Assembly: GCA_019022495.1 (NCBI GenBank)
Contig: JAFEKR010000010.1
Span: forward strand, 372,001-436,000
Reading direction: 5' to 3'
Source of the DNA: Epichloe hybrida
Taxonomy: Eukaryota > Ascomycota > Sordariomycetes > Hypocreales > Clavicipitaceae
Length of the DNA stretch: 64,000 nucleotides
A model generated the notes under the pieces. That model was not told the origin of the DNA. It worked only from the letters and a program-made list of their open reading frames with translations, and made no database searches. Shown in pieces: positions 46,623-59,624 of this stretch. The translations under genes and the position numbers were made by a program. Position 1 is the first letter of the stretch. Each line of letters starts with the position of its first letter.

Positions 46623-49249
46623 TAATACCCCCCCTATATATAATTAACCTTAATTATAAAATAAGCTACTTGCTTAGGGCGTAGTTACTATATTAGAGCT
46701 TTATAAGGAAAAATAAGATAGGGCACCTTATATCTAGACGCGTAGGTAAATAAAAAGAAATAATAATAACAATACCACTAATTAAAAATAACCCCTTATT
46801 ATAGTTAGTAATGTTCTAATAGTAGCTTATATGTAGCTTTACTATAGTAAAATAAATGTTATTGCCTATTACATAGCTAGAAAAAACAATATAGATAACC
46901 CGTGTTAATTTTTGTAATTAGTTAAATAAATAAGGTACCTAATACTAGGGTTCTAAATAGTCTAACTAGAGAGCTTATATTATAGTTACTATAAGCTTGT
47001 AGCTATTAGGCATATGTGCGTTTAGCAGTGCTAATAGTTATTATTATAATTTATAAATCACCTATACGCGGTGCGTTAAATTACTTAAGGGGTCTAGGGT
47101 TAATATAAAAGAGACTAATTTTTCCCCCTTTTCACACTCTACCTTTATTAATGCCTTAAGAAGATCTATTAACTAAGAAATCTCCTATAAAGTCTCCCTA
47201 AAAGTAAACTTCTTCTAAAATCTTATTATAAGTTTATTATATCCTTATAGTATCTTTATTACTAACTTACTACTAGTAAAATAACTTTAAAGAAAATTCT
47301 ATATATACACTATTATTAGTAAGTGGTAATATAAAATATCCTCCTAAAAACAGTACCTATAAGATTCTAGGATACCTTATTAATAAAAAAACCTTCCTAG
47401 CTAAATATAATAAGTCTTTAAGTATAATATCTTTACTTACTTACTACTTCTTTATAGCTAATATTTAATAGGCTATTTAATAAAATATGCTTATTACTTC
47501 TAAAATAATAAAAACTATATTATAGTATATCTTTCTTAACTAAAATCTACCTAGTTATTACTAATATACTACTAGACTTTAGCTTAAATTATATAGCTTT
47601 ATAATAGGCTATTTAAACTTATTAAAGCTACTCCTAAAGGTAGCTACTACTATTAAAATAAAGTAAGTATAATCCTATTTCCTAGACACTAGATTACTAC
47701 TAACTTACTACTAGCCTATTATAAAAATAAAGAAAAAGCTATAGAATACTATCCTAGTTTATAAAAATTCTAATAAGTATAGTTATATTTACTACGCTTA
47801 AATATTTACTAATACTACTTATAAGGTAAAATATAATAAATACACTATAATAGTACTACTAAGTAATACTATAAATCTAGAGACTTAGATTAATATTATA
47901 AACTATCTTTACTTTATAGCCTAGAATATCCTAAAGGTAAGCTTTCTTAATATATATAGCTAATGCTTAACTAACTTACTAGTAGTTTACACTAAATACT
48001 ATTAATTTACCTAAATATATTAGTCCTATTAAGCTCCCTAGTGCACTTTAGGTCTATATATATAGAGAGAGGGATTCTAATAATAAAGATACTCCTAAGG
48101 CCTCTTTCTCCTTAGCTCCTATAGCTACTAATAATAATAAGGGACTAGTGGTCTTAAGGGCTAACTTTATTATAGAGGGATAGGTGCTTAGTAACTATAT
48201 AATAGATTATTTAAGTTATCTAAGTAAATTAACTTTATTTTCTAATATCTTTAGTGTATTAAGTTATAAAATATAACTACCTTATATTAACTTTATTACT
48301 TAGCTATTGCTTATAGTTATTAATAATTTCTCTAGTAATAAAATCCCTTTTTAATACCTAAGAATTCTCTAAAGCATTATAGCCTTTTTATTTAACTAGA
48401 TATTTATAATGCCTTCTATTATAGTAATGCGAAATAATTCTCTTAACTTTAAACTCTTATTTATTATCTTTAATAGTATCTTATAGTAAGGATATATTTT
48501 CTATATCTATTAGGTCCCCTTTAAAAGGTTTAAGACTAGTAATATTAAATATATTATGTAATTAAGTCCTAGGTGGTAATTTTAATTAATATACTAATCT
48601 ATAACTTCTAATTACCTTTTTAATCTTATAGGGGCCTAGATACTTTATAGCTAGCTTCTTACTAGGGTGTCTTAGGTTAATGTTTTTTATTAATAATAAA
48701 ACATAGTTACTAACTTTAAACCTTCTTAGAGTTCTTTTCTAGTTATAATATTTTTTATACTAAGTCTATAAGTTACTTAAAAGCTACTTAATTATAGTAT
48801 GCTTCTCTCTTAGTGCTAAAATCTTACTTTTAGCTTAATTATTTACTAAAGGGATGTTTACTATTACTTACTATAAACCTCTAGGATTATAACCTTATAA
48901 CGCCTTTGCTAGTGTGTAGCTATACGTTAAGTGATTGCTTGTGTTATACGCGAATTACGCTATTAATAGGTTATTTACTTAATTAGTCTATTTAGCATAA
49001 GTAAAAGCCCTTAAATAATATTCTAAGACCTAGTTTAAATGTTTTATCTAACTATTTATCTAGGGGTAAAAAGCGGTGCTAAGTAGCTGCTTTATTACAA
49101 GAAGATAGCAAAAAGTTATCTAGAAACCACTAGTAAATGTAAAACCTTAGTCTATTATAATACCTTCTAGGGCTTTATAGTCTCTAAAAACATATTCTAA
49201 GAACATAGTTACTAGCCTATTACTAGTTAGTCACGTTAATATAGGGATG

Positions 49250-49370
49250 TAAATACTATATTTTGTAAAATAGTTAATAATAACTAAAATTATGTTATAG
49301 GTTTAATTTAAATCTTTTACTAGTGGAAGTCTAGTAATAAAATCCATTAATAATTCTTAAAAGGGGCGAT
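49250..49370 (-). pseudogene. integrase core relic of element C
   Basis: The minus-strand reading contains ELLMDFITRLPL near 49358-49322 and FTKYSI near 49270-49250. This is the same core segment as in A and B, with the first catalytic Asp retained. Confidence 0.75.
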
Positions 49371-51099
49371 TAGGCACTAGCAATATAGCTAGCTTACTAT
49401 ATAGTTTATGATACCTTGGTTTTAAAGTCTAATAATTTACGTAAGTGCTAATATACACCTTTGTATCTTTCTTTATTATTAGCTAATAATATTAGTTTAT
49501 AATCTAATAAAGAGTTTTACTTACTCCTTAGTGCCTAGTAGTAAGGTTATTATAAGTTAGTAATAAAATTTCTTTTCTTATACCTAGAGGAAAAAAACAT
49601 AATTCTTAAACATTAATAGCTTAGAGGGTCTAATTAACTATGTCTAGGACATAGCTAAATCGCTGCTTTTAAGTAACTTTAATTAACCTATAGTAAAGTC
49701 ATTACCTTACTATGCTTTATATAATAAGACTTAAATTAGGGGTTCTAATTCTAAGCTCTTTTCTAAAAAGTTAAAGTTAAACTTAGAAGAGGTTCTTTAA
49801 ATAGATTAGATCCTAGCTATAATATCTCTATAAGTAATTAGTTTAATAGATGCTTCTAGTCTTATAGGGACATAGATAAGTAATGTTTTTAAGGGGCGCC
49901 CTTGCTGCTTACTAGCAATAACTTATACTAGTCTATCCCTATTAGCAATGGCTAGTCTAATAGGAAAATTAAAATAATTAAGCACTAACTAATACATGCG
50001 CTAGGTACTAATAGTATTACTATAGCTAGCTTGTTGCTTATTAACTAAAGTATAAAAAGTATTAAATAACCTTACTAATATAACTCTTCTAAGATTATCT
50101 AGATTATTAGGTTCTTTAGGAATATAGTTAAGTTATGATTTTTTAAAACCCTAGATATTAGTAGTATTATCGCAGCGTTATTATAACTAACTATTAGTTA
50201 TATTAAGTGATGTTTTTATAGAGCCTATAGTATTAATAATATTACTATAGTGTTCCTATCTCTTAGTATCTATAAATTTAGATAAAAAGGCAGGAAGTTA
50301 TATAGTTATTACTTCCTCTTTCCTTACCTTACTTATAAAATCTAGTCTTCTTAAAAGTAGGTTAGTAGGATTTAATTTCCTTATATAATATATAATCTTA
50401 AAGTTAAAAGGATAAAGCTTATTAAGCGTAATTACTTACTTACTAGTAAGCTTAGGCTTTATAGCGAGGTACTTATAGTTTAAATAATCTATAATAACTT
50501 TAATTATGTAAGCTAAATAAGCGAGATAGTGTCTCTATATGCGAAAAGCCTCTTAGATAGCTAATAATTTACTATTAGGTATTAAATATCGTAATTTAGT
50601 ATTAGTTATCTTTCTTAATATAAACGTAACTAGGTGCTAGTAACCTAGCACTAATATTATAAGTATAGCCCTAATCGCATGTCTAGATGCATTTATCTTC
50701 ACTCTAAGATACATAAGTGGGTTAAAATACACTAAAATTAGCGCTTCCTAAAATCTTTATTAAAGCTCTCTAAACGCTACTATCTTATAGGGTTTTAGTT
50801 TAAATATTACTAGTTAATTCCCTTTAAGGTAATCTATTAATAGAATAATAACTTTACTATACTATTTAATAAAATAGTAGTAAAATCTAGTAAAACCAAG
50901 AAATAACTAAATATTAAAAACGCTACGTGGTATTAGCTAGGTTGTAATTACTTTAACTCTTACTAGGTCTATTATAATACCTTTCTCTAATATCTTAAAG
51001 CCTAAAAATTTAACTTCCTTAACTAAAAATTAACACTTCTTAAGGTTAATAAAAAGACTTACCTCTCTAAACCTATATAAAACTTATTTAATATGCTCT

Positions 51100-51500
51100 A
51101 TATAATCTTTAACCTTACTACTATATATTAGCGTATTATCTAGATAGATAATATAGGTCTTATTAACAAGTCCTTTAAGAGCATTATTAATATACTCCTA
51201 AAAAGTTACTAGTGCATTAACTAGTCTAAATAGCATTACTAGATATTTAAAGTGGCTATATTAACAATAAAACGCTATTTTCTACTTATTGCCTAAGCGA
51301 ATATATAGCCAGTGGTACGTATCTTTTAAATCTAGGACTGTGAAAATAACTGCGCCTGCTAATTAATTAAGAATTCTAGTAATAAGGGGCAAAGGGGCCT
51401 TATTCTTAATTATAATCTTATTTAGGCCCCTATAATTCACATAAAGCCTTAATTTCCCTCCTTTCTTTAAAACAAACAAAATTAGGGCTCTAGCTAGGCT
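51100..51500 (-). pseudogene. reverse transcriptase relic of element C
   Basis: Minus-strand motifs: RALILF near 51487-51470, [14 protein letters not shown] near 51462-51418, and YLDNTLIYS near 51152-51128 (YLDD normally). As in B, only the second active-site Asp is Asn. Confidence 0.8.
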
Positions 51501-52550
51501 AACTAATTTTCTAATCTACCCTTTAAGCTACGCACTTATAAGGTACTCTCTAAGAACCTCTAGCTCCCTTTTAGCTAAATTATATATAGGCCCCTAAGGT
51601 AGTGTTTTCCCTTCTTCTAATTTAATTATATAAGTGTAACCTTCTAGTTTAGAAAGCTTACCTACTAACTCTTTAGAAAAAACATCTATAAACTCCCTAT
51701 ATTCTTCTAGGATTATTAGTGTAGGGCGCTTAGTGCTCTTATCCTAATTTAACATGGCTTCTTCGCTACTTATGTCTTCTAAAATTAGCATAACTATAAT
51801 ACCTTTGCTTTTTTACTATAAATAAGCGTACTTAAGGATTTACGTAGCTGCTTTGCTATTTATTTATGTGTTTATTACTACTAGGTCCTTTAATTAGCCT
51901 TTTCCTTTTCCTTTTTAATTTTTGTTTTTTAGAATACTTAGCTTAATCTTTATTACTCCTAATAATAAAGTAACTACTACTATTTTTTTCTCTTTATATA
52001 CTTACTACTTACTATAAGTAAAGGAGAGACATTCTATTATTACTAGATATCTCTAGTATTCGTGCTCCTAATATATAATTATAGGTAAATACTCTTTAAT
52101 CTAGTCTATACCTAGAATTATCCCTTTACCTATATTAGTAATAAAGTAACTAACTTAGTAAACCTTTATAAATCCTATACTATCTTTTATCTTAACTAAT
52201 TTTTTTAGAATTCCTTAATATAAAATCACTTTTTTACTTGCACTCTCTAATATTCTCTTTAATTAGATTACACTCTCCTAATCCTTTTTTAATAATAATT
52301 TTAGATAAATTATTAAAGACTATACGCTTATATTAAATAGCGCTTATATAGCTAACTACTAGTTATCTTATTATAAAGATACCTATATTCTTATTTTATT
52401 ATCTATAGGGTATTTCATAGCGAGATTACATTCCTAGGTCTATACTAATTAAACTAGTATTATATTAGGAGATATAGCTTTATTACTACTTTCCCTATGT
52501 TTCTTAGTTATATATTTAGTACTTTTATAGGTAAAATAATCTAGTGCCTA

Positions 52551-52592
52551 ATAAGTTAGTATAGCATACCTAGGCTTTCTATATTTATAGTA
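52551..52592 (-). other. gag zinc knuckle relic of element C (all Tyr)
   Basis: Minus-strand codons read YYKYRKPRYAILTY. The His still present in copy B is Tyr here, and the three Cys are Tyr in both. Confidence 0.8.
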
Positions 52593-53708
52593 TACTAAGG
52601 ATAATCTTTTCCCTTAGTCTTTGCTTTATTACTACGCCCTATCTATAGGTAATATAAAATAAGAGTATTACCTCTTTCTTTTAGAGTCCTAACCTTTTTT
52701 ATTATTTTAGCCTAAACCTATTATAACCTCTGCTTTCTTACCCTAGCCTTATAGTTAGCTTTAGGTTATTAGGATCTCTTAACTAATTATTTACTTCCTT
52801 ATAGTATTATTTAAGCTATTTAGAAAAATTATAATTCTTAGATATATAGGGATTTCTTTAGGTAACTTAGCTTTTACCTTATCCTAGGCTTATATAAAGG
52901 ATTAAAATAATTAGCTATTCTTTTACCTAAGATTTAGTAATAACCTTATTACTTCTAAGTATCTTATACCTATATCTATTGTTCTAGTTTTTAACTATTC
53001 TAGGAAATTTGCCTAGGTAATTAACAAATAATCTACGTGCCTATTTACAGCTACATAATGTATTTACTATTACTTTGCATTACTAGCTAGGCAGCTACCT
53101 ATATACGCTACCTTAGTTATATTATCCTTAAAGGTATAGCAGTCTAATTTAAATAGTATATCTAAGTTTACTAAGAAATTCTATAGGCTTTTATACGTTT
53201 CCCCTTTATACATAGGCATTTTTATCTGCGTTTTAATAAGACTACCTTACTATATAATTACTACTATATCACTATAAACTATAGGTGAAATCATAGCTAA
53301 TGTTTAAGGGGTAATTATAGGTCTAAATTAAGGGGTAATTATAAGTCTAGTTTAAGGTCTAGCTAATCCTAGATTTGCCTTAAGCTCTCTAATTTATACC
53401 TCTATCTATAAGACCTCTTATCTCCTCTAAAGGTAATGTAGCTTAGATTATATAACCTTATAGTGTTACTATAATGCCCTTTTTTCTTTAGTTATATTAT
53501 TTATACCTTTACTTAAATTAGGATTAAGTGGCGTTTATTATACCTTATTATCTATAGTTCTAGATTATAAGGGTTCCTTATCTTCCTAATTATCTATAGC
53601 TTTATTATTATAAGGTACTAGCGTGTTTCTAGTAAATCTTTAGAGTATTAGCTATATAATAATCTAGCTAATGGTTTATATCCTTAAAAAGGTTAAGAGA
53701 GATTAATT

Positions 53709-53978
53709 TATTATAGCTTACACTAAAAGGTTAAGAATAAAGTAATAGCTAAGACTATTATAGTTACTACTAGATAAATGCTAGCTAAGGGTAGGTATGT
53801 AAAGGTTTTAATCTCTAACCTAGCACTAATAATATGCGTAGTCTTTAATAAATACCTTGCTCTATAAGCACGTGGCTATCTTGTAGCTAGCTAGCCTCTT
53901 TGTTATCCGCATGGCCTAAAGGTTCTCCAAAGACCCGCTTTGATAAACATCCTATCTTTGACCTCTGCGCTCCTAACA
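53709..53978 (-). repeat. 5' LTR of element C (right in window)
   Basis: Begins TATTATAGCTTACAC (converted) and ends GCGCTCCTAACA. The outer 110 bases keep TTATCCGCATGGCC, CCAAAGACCCGC and TCTTTGACC, while the inner 100 bases are converted. Mirror image of the left LTR. Confidence 0.9.
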
Positions 53979-53983
53979 GAATA

Positions 53984-54438
53984 CCTCTCCTTAAAATTTT
54001 TTTCACTTAGCTAAGCAAGTGGGTCACAAATGACGCAATTAACTAAACAGTGTAATTGGACCAATTAAATGATAGAGGATCCACAAAAGACCCACTTTAA
54101 GACCCACTTTTATATATATACTCTATAAATTATAAGAAATATTCCTATACCTTTGAAATATTATAAATCTAGTTAATTTATAGCTTTTTAACTAATTTTA
54201 CAAAGAAATAATTAATTAAAAATTAATTTATATATATAAAAGTACTAGTTTACAATATATTTAGTAGTTAATAATTATCTTAAGCTAGTTACATTATATA
54301 TTACTTAGATTATATAATATAAAGAACCTATAAATTATTTAGAATTAAAAATAATTTTTAAAATAAAAAATAATTTTATATAACTAGTATTATATTTATA
54401 AGTTATTATAAGAAATTTAGTGTTTTTTAAAGTAATTT
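53984..54438 (-). other. hAT-C 5' non-coding region with GTGGGTC motifs
   Basis: Pre-insertion continuation of 46347. 53990-54085 keeps GCAAGTGGGTCACAAATGACG and CAATTGGACC-like sequence (un-RIPped). At 54085-54110 lies GACCCACTTTAAGACCCACT, the reverse of the GTGGGTC doublet found in hAT-N, hAT-A and M4. No gene seen. Confidence 0.6.
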
Positions 54439-54455
54439 TACCTTTTTAATATTAC

Positions 54456-55449
54456 ACACTAGATCTCTCGCGGCTCACCTAGCTACCCCGGGTTAGACCT
54501 AAAAACAGGGCGAAATAAAGGCAGAGAGGACTTACTTCTAGGCCTTTTGCCTCTACCTAATTTAATTGCTTCTAGGTTAGGGACTTCCTTAGATACTTGT
54601 CTAAGGTTATAAGTTCCTAGGTAAATTAGAGCTAGAATAGCACTAAAAACAAGGCACTTATAGAGCTTAGTAATATTATAGCGTGTTTTTCTATGTAAAA
54701 TATTAGTATTTAAACTAGCACTAGACTAGAGAAGCCTTAAATAGCTCCTAAAAGGGATAGGAAGGAAAAGAACCTATAGGAAATTTATTATAAGAAAAGA
54801 AAAAAGGTTAAAACCTTAAGAGAGAAGGAGCTCTTTTTTATACTTAAGAGAGAGAGAGAGAGAGACTAACTATAATATTAGCTAGAAAATAAAGTATAAG
54901 ATAAGTAAACGCATAGATAGCGTATAACTAATCTAGGAGCGAAACTACCTAGTTACTAGGCCTAAATTACTTACCTCTTACTATAATTAAATAAAACTAT
55001 ATACTTAGACTTTATAAGATATTTAAACTAGTGCTAGGTTAGATTTAGCTAAAAAGTAAGGCACTAGAAAAGTTAGAAGTAAAGCAAATAAAAAGTGAAT
55101 TATTATTATAAATCTAAATTTACTACGCCTTAGGGCAAAGTAAGAGATATAAAGCTAGGTTAAAGTAAGACTAGACTAGCACTAAAGGGAGCTAGTTAAG
55201 ACTACTACTACACTTTTTCCTTTCTTTTTTATTTTCTTTAGGATAAGGCTAGCGTAAGCTAGCACTAAATACCTATAATTAATTATACCTAATGCGGTGT
55301 AAACCTAGAAGAGGGTTAGCGCTAGCTTGTTAATAGATATAAGGGGGTTTTTCTTCCTAGTAAAGGGTTTTCCCTCTTAACTAAGCGAATAAAGTACTAG
55401 GAACAGCTACATAGTTAGCTAGCTAGCGTAAAGAATATATATATATATA
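54456..55449 (+). mobile_element. 5'-truncated LINE (994 bp) in hAT-C
   Basis: Collinear with 33279-34280 of the full LINE, including the (TA)n tail. Flanked by a 17-bp duplication TACCTTTTTAATATTAC (54439-54455 and 55450-55466; the first two bases may belong to the tail). The first 85 bases are unmutated (TCTCGCGGCTCACC, CCCCGGGTTAG), where the full-length copy reads TCTTATAGCTTACC and CCCTAGGTTAG. Confidence 0.9.
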
Positions 55450-56172
55450 TACCTTTTTAATATTACTAATTTTATAATTTTATTCTTTTAAATATATTTT
55501 TTAAAATCAAATTATTTACTTTTAGTCCTATATTTTATAAGAAAAAGGAAAAACTATTTTATAAAACCTAAATTAATTGTTATTAATTTAAATAAAATTT
55601 ATATTAATTATATAAATTAGGTTATAAGTAATATATATTTTAGGCTAAATATATATAATATTAAAGCTATCTAGTAATTTTTTTAGATTTAAAAGCTATT
55701 ATTTAAACTTATTTTAAAATTATATATAGGGTAAATTTTAAAAAAGAATTAAAAAAGATTAAATAATATAGTATTAATATAATCCTATTAGATAAGTTAG
55801 TAAAGAAATATCTTATCATATAGAGAAAAAAATAAGAAACTATTAAAAATTACTTATAAAACTATAATTACCCTATAGTATAATCTATAGCTAATAATCT
55901 AAAACTAGGAAAGTTTAATAAATCTATAACTAAATAACTAAATTATAATAAAAAAAAAGAGCCATATTAAGTTAATAGTAGAAGATTCAAAGAATATAAT
56001 AAGACATTAATATACCCCACTTTTTTTTATTACTACACTATATGTAGTATTTATAGTGTAATGTAGTATTTACTACACTACACTACATACTACATTACAC
56101 TACAATTCACTACACTACATACTACAAGGAAAGTCAAAATACTACATTTACTACACTACATGTAAAGCTCTG

Positions 56173-57558
56173 ACTATTATATAGCTCTTACTAATACTAG
56201 ATAAATAGTAGGATAATAGTAGTATAGTATTACTACTAGCTAGTAAGGTTCTCTTTACTACTAAATACCTTTAGACCTTATAGGACTAGGCTATTATCTC
56301 TAACCTTATATATAGTATTTAATTAAGGGCTATTTAAAAAGGGGCCTAGAGGTTTCTTATTAAGGTACTTATAAGAGAGTAAGTAATAAATTATTCTATA
56401 AGTACTTATAAGGCACTTTAGTTTAGGGGCTATACCTAAGTCCTAGTATAGGAGCCTTTTATAATAACCCTAATATAGTAATGCTATAATTTACTAGTAG
56501 TAAGGTACTTAGGCTATAATACTATATTCTAAATCTTATAATAGTAGTTTTACTAGGATAGGATATTATAAGATATTACTAGGTTTATTTATAACTATTA
56601 TTACTATAGTAGTTATAAGAGCTATTAATAATACTAGGGCTTACTAAAGCCTTTACCTATTCTTAACTAGTTTTAGTTATAAATCTTTATTAACTTTATA
56701 ATAAACTTACTAGTACTATCCTTAGAAAAGCTATAATACCTAATAGTTATTATAGATTAACTCTTTAAATTTATTTAGCTTAAGGCTATAACTTTTATAA
56801 AAGCTAAGGAATATTTAAAAAGGTTTAAAATAGTTTAGTAATAGTTTAAGAGGTTTCCCTAATTAATTATTATAGATTATAGTTTAGATTAGTTAGGAAA
56901 GTTTTAAATAATATTATACTCCTTAGTTAGGATTAATTAGTTACTTTTTATATTATATTACCTATAGACTAATAGTAGTATAAAGTAAGTAAACTAAGAG
57001 ATATAGGTAATACTATATATTATAGTCTTTTTCTTATAGTTTAACTAGCTAGAATATCTAGTTACTTACTAGCTTATAATTAATAATAAGCTATCTTTTA
57101 TAATAGGAGTTAGCTTAAATAAGCTACTATATAGCTATAACCTAGAGCTAGTCTAGTTACTACTAGATATATTTACTTTTATAATAATACTAAAGAGGTA
57201 AGTAATATAGTTTCTTAAGTACCTCTAGGAGAGTACTTATCTAGTATAAGCTATAATAGCTTATATATAATAAAGGTAATAAGACACTATATTTACTTTA
57301 TATTAGCTAGTAAAATAGTTTTAGGTTAGAGATAAGGTATAGCTTTTACTTAAAAATATTAAAACTAACTACCCCTTATAGAAACTTAATTAAGTAATAG
57401 TAAAATATATAGTTATAAAAGTCCTAATATTACTTATAGTATAGCTTAATATCCTAAGAGGTATTTACCTAGTATTCTATATAAACCTTATTAAATATAC
57501 TATAAAGAACCCTTTTTCTAGTTAGAAGCTTTAGGACTCTTATTTAGGACTAGAATAA
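56173..57558 (+). pseudogene. Ty3 element P2, integrase part
   Basis: Collinear with P1 from about 14014 to 15400, including the integrase core (about 56640-57260) with the same Asp to Asn and Glu to Lys changes expected from P1. It begins directly at the hAT-C end, so gag, protease and RT of P2 are not in the window. Interrupted at 57567 by M3 and resumes at 60624. Confidence 0.8.
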
Positions 57559-58124
57559 GTCCTTATTAGAGTATTGCACTACAATGTGTATTGTATTGTA
57601 TTGTTTGTATTGTATTGTATTAAATACAATACAATACAAAATACAATATAAATAAAATACAATATAAATTATTTTGTAGTAAATATAATAAATACAAATT
57701 AATTTGTAGTAACTACACTAACTACAAACAATACAAATGTATTGTTAGGTAAAAAAAAAGTATAACTTTTTATTAACTAAGGTTATTATTAGGATTAATA
57801 GAAAATTAGTTAATAGAACCCTTATATTATTAGCTATTTTATCTAATTAGTTATATAATTTATAATATTATACTATTTTGTTAATTTTACTATAACTAGG
57901 GTTATATATAATATTATAACTTTTTAATAATACTACTATACTTAATACTTTATTTTACTAATATAGCTTAAAGAAAAACCTTCTTATTATATTATTTACT
58001 ATTTTTATTAATTGTTTTCTATTTCTATAAATTATTATTATTACTTATTTAAAAAAAAAACTGTAAACTAAAGTAATTACATAAAATAAACTACTAATTA
58101 GCTTACTACAAGTACCTTATTATA

Positions 58125-59112
58125 GGTTATTATAGCTTAGAATAGCTTAGAATAGCTTAGAATAGCTTAGAATAGCTTATATTAGCTTAGAACAGCTTAG
58201 AATAGCTTATATTAGCTTATGTTAGCTTATGTTAGCTTATATTAGCTTACAATAGCATATATTAGGTTATAATAGTATATTATAGCTTATATTAGCTTAC
58301 AATAGCATATATTAGGTTATAATAGTATATTATAGCTTAAGATAGCTTATACTAGCTTATACTAGCTTAATATAGCTTATAATAGCTTTAACATAGCTTA
58401 TATTAGCTTATAATAACTTTATAATAACTTAGAACAGCTTAAGATAGCTTAACATAGCTTATATTAGCTTATAATAACTTCAAATAGCTTATACTAGCTT
58501 AGACTAGCTTAGAATAGCTTATAATAGCTTAGAATAGCTTCTAATAGCTTCTACTAGCTTAGAATAGCTTAGGTTAGCTTAGAATAGCTTCTACTAGCTT
58601 AGAATAGCTTAGAATAGCTTCTACTAGCTTAGAATAGCTTATAATAGCTTAGAATAGCTTAGAATAGCTTAGAATAGCTTAGAATAGCTTCTAATAGCTT
58701 CTACTAGCTTAGAATAGCTTAGAATTGCTTAGAATAGCTTCTACTAGCTTAGAATAGCTTCTACTAGCTTAGAATAGCTTCTAATAGCTTCTACTAGCTT
58801 AGAATAGCTTAGGTTAGCTTCTACTAGCTTAGAATAGCTTAGAATAGCTTCTAATAGCTTAGAATAGCTTATATTAGCTTAGACTAGCTTAAAATAGCTT
58901 AGAATAGCTTCTACTAGCTTCTACTAGCTTAGAATAGCTTAGAATAGCTTAGAATAGCTTATATTAGCTTATAATAGCATATATTAGGTTATAATAGTAT
59001 ATTATAGCTTACAATAGCTTATTATAGCTTATACTAGCTTATACTAGCTTATACTAGCTTAGAATAGCTTAGAATAGCTTAGAGTAAGTTAGAATAGCTT
59101 AGAATAGCTTAA
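58125..59112 (-). repeat. 10-bp minisatellite, nearly 100 units
   Basis: Repeats of TTAGAATAGC with variants TTATATTAGC, TTCTACTAGC, TTATAATAGC and a few longer units. The 10-base register holds across roughly 980 bases. Local higher-order patterns are visible, such as alternation of AGAATAGCTT and CTACTAGCTT at 58540-58800. The same unit occurs in only a few copies in M1, M2, hAT-A and hAT-C. Confidence 0.95.
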
Positions 59113-59330
59113 AATACTAATATTACTTAGAATATTATTAGTGTTAAAGTTTAATAAAATATATATAACTAATAAATAAATAAAATATAAATACTAGTAA
59201 TTATAAGTAAATTACTATAGTAAAAGCTATAGTTTTTAATAACTTAGTATTTTAAGGTTTTTAAAAATATTAATATCATAAAAATGTTTTCTTTTTTATG
59301 TTTTTTAAAATAATAATAAAAGTAAGATAA

Positions 59331-59552
59331 TAGTAATAATAGTAATAATAGTAATAATAGTAATAATAGTAATAATAGTAATAATAGTAATAATAGTAAT
59401 AATAGTAATAATAGTAATAATAGTAATAATAGTAATAATAGTAATAATAGCAATAATAGTAATAATAGTAATAATAGTAATAATAGTAATAATAGTAATA
59501 ATAGTAATAATAGTAATAATAGTAATAATAGTAATAATAGTAATAATAGTAA
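59331..59552 (-). repeat. pure TAATAG hexamer array, about 37 units
   Basis: One interruption (CAATAG at about 59450). The poly-Leu open frame on the minus strand is its translation and not a gene. Confidence 0.95.
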
Positions 59553-59624
59553 TTAAGGTTATTAAGGTTATTAAAGTTATTAAAGTTATTAAAGTTATTA
59601 AAGTTATTAAATCTGTTATAATAA

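Larger units (their letters stand above)
46353..53978 (-). mobile_element. complete Ty3/gypsy element C
   Basis: 7626-bp minus-strand element with 270-bp LTRs (46353-46622 and 53709-53978) and exact 5-bp duplication GAATA (46348-46352 and 53979-53983). Domain order is as in B: gag knuckle (52592-52551), reverse transcriptase (about 51500-51100), integrase (about 49370-49250), then an unassigned 3' region (46623-48375). It is nearly collinear with B except for about 260 bases missing near 47140. It lies in the 5' region of hAT-C, so it is younger than hAT-C. Confidence 0.95.
39997..56172 (-). mobile_element. hAT-C: hAT element with transposase gene (three nested insertions)
   Basis: The left end TAGAGCTTTGTACTAC is the reverse of the hAT-A right end; the right end ...CATGTAAAGCTCTG is the reverse of the hAT-A left end. 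So both ends belong to one minus-strand element of the TGTAG family. Removing M2 (43675-45506), Ty3 copy C (46353-53978) and the LINE fragment (54456-55449) leaves about 5.7 kb, a normal size for an autonomous hAT. The 8-bp flanks do not match (GCCTTAAC left, ACTATTAT right), so the present ends may come from two insertions joined by recombination. It is the only hAT copy here with coding sequence. Confidence 0.8.

Noticed and set aside
59244..59453. A 69-codon open frame that is almost pure Leu
   Set aside because: It is the translation of the TAATAG hexamer array in a non-autonomous hAT element; no initiation context or protein family supports it.
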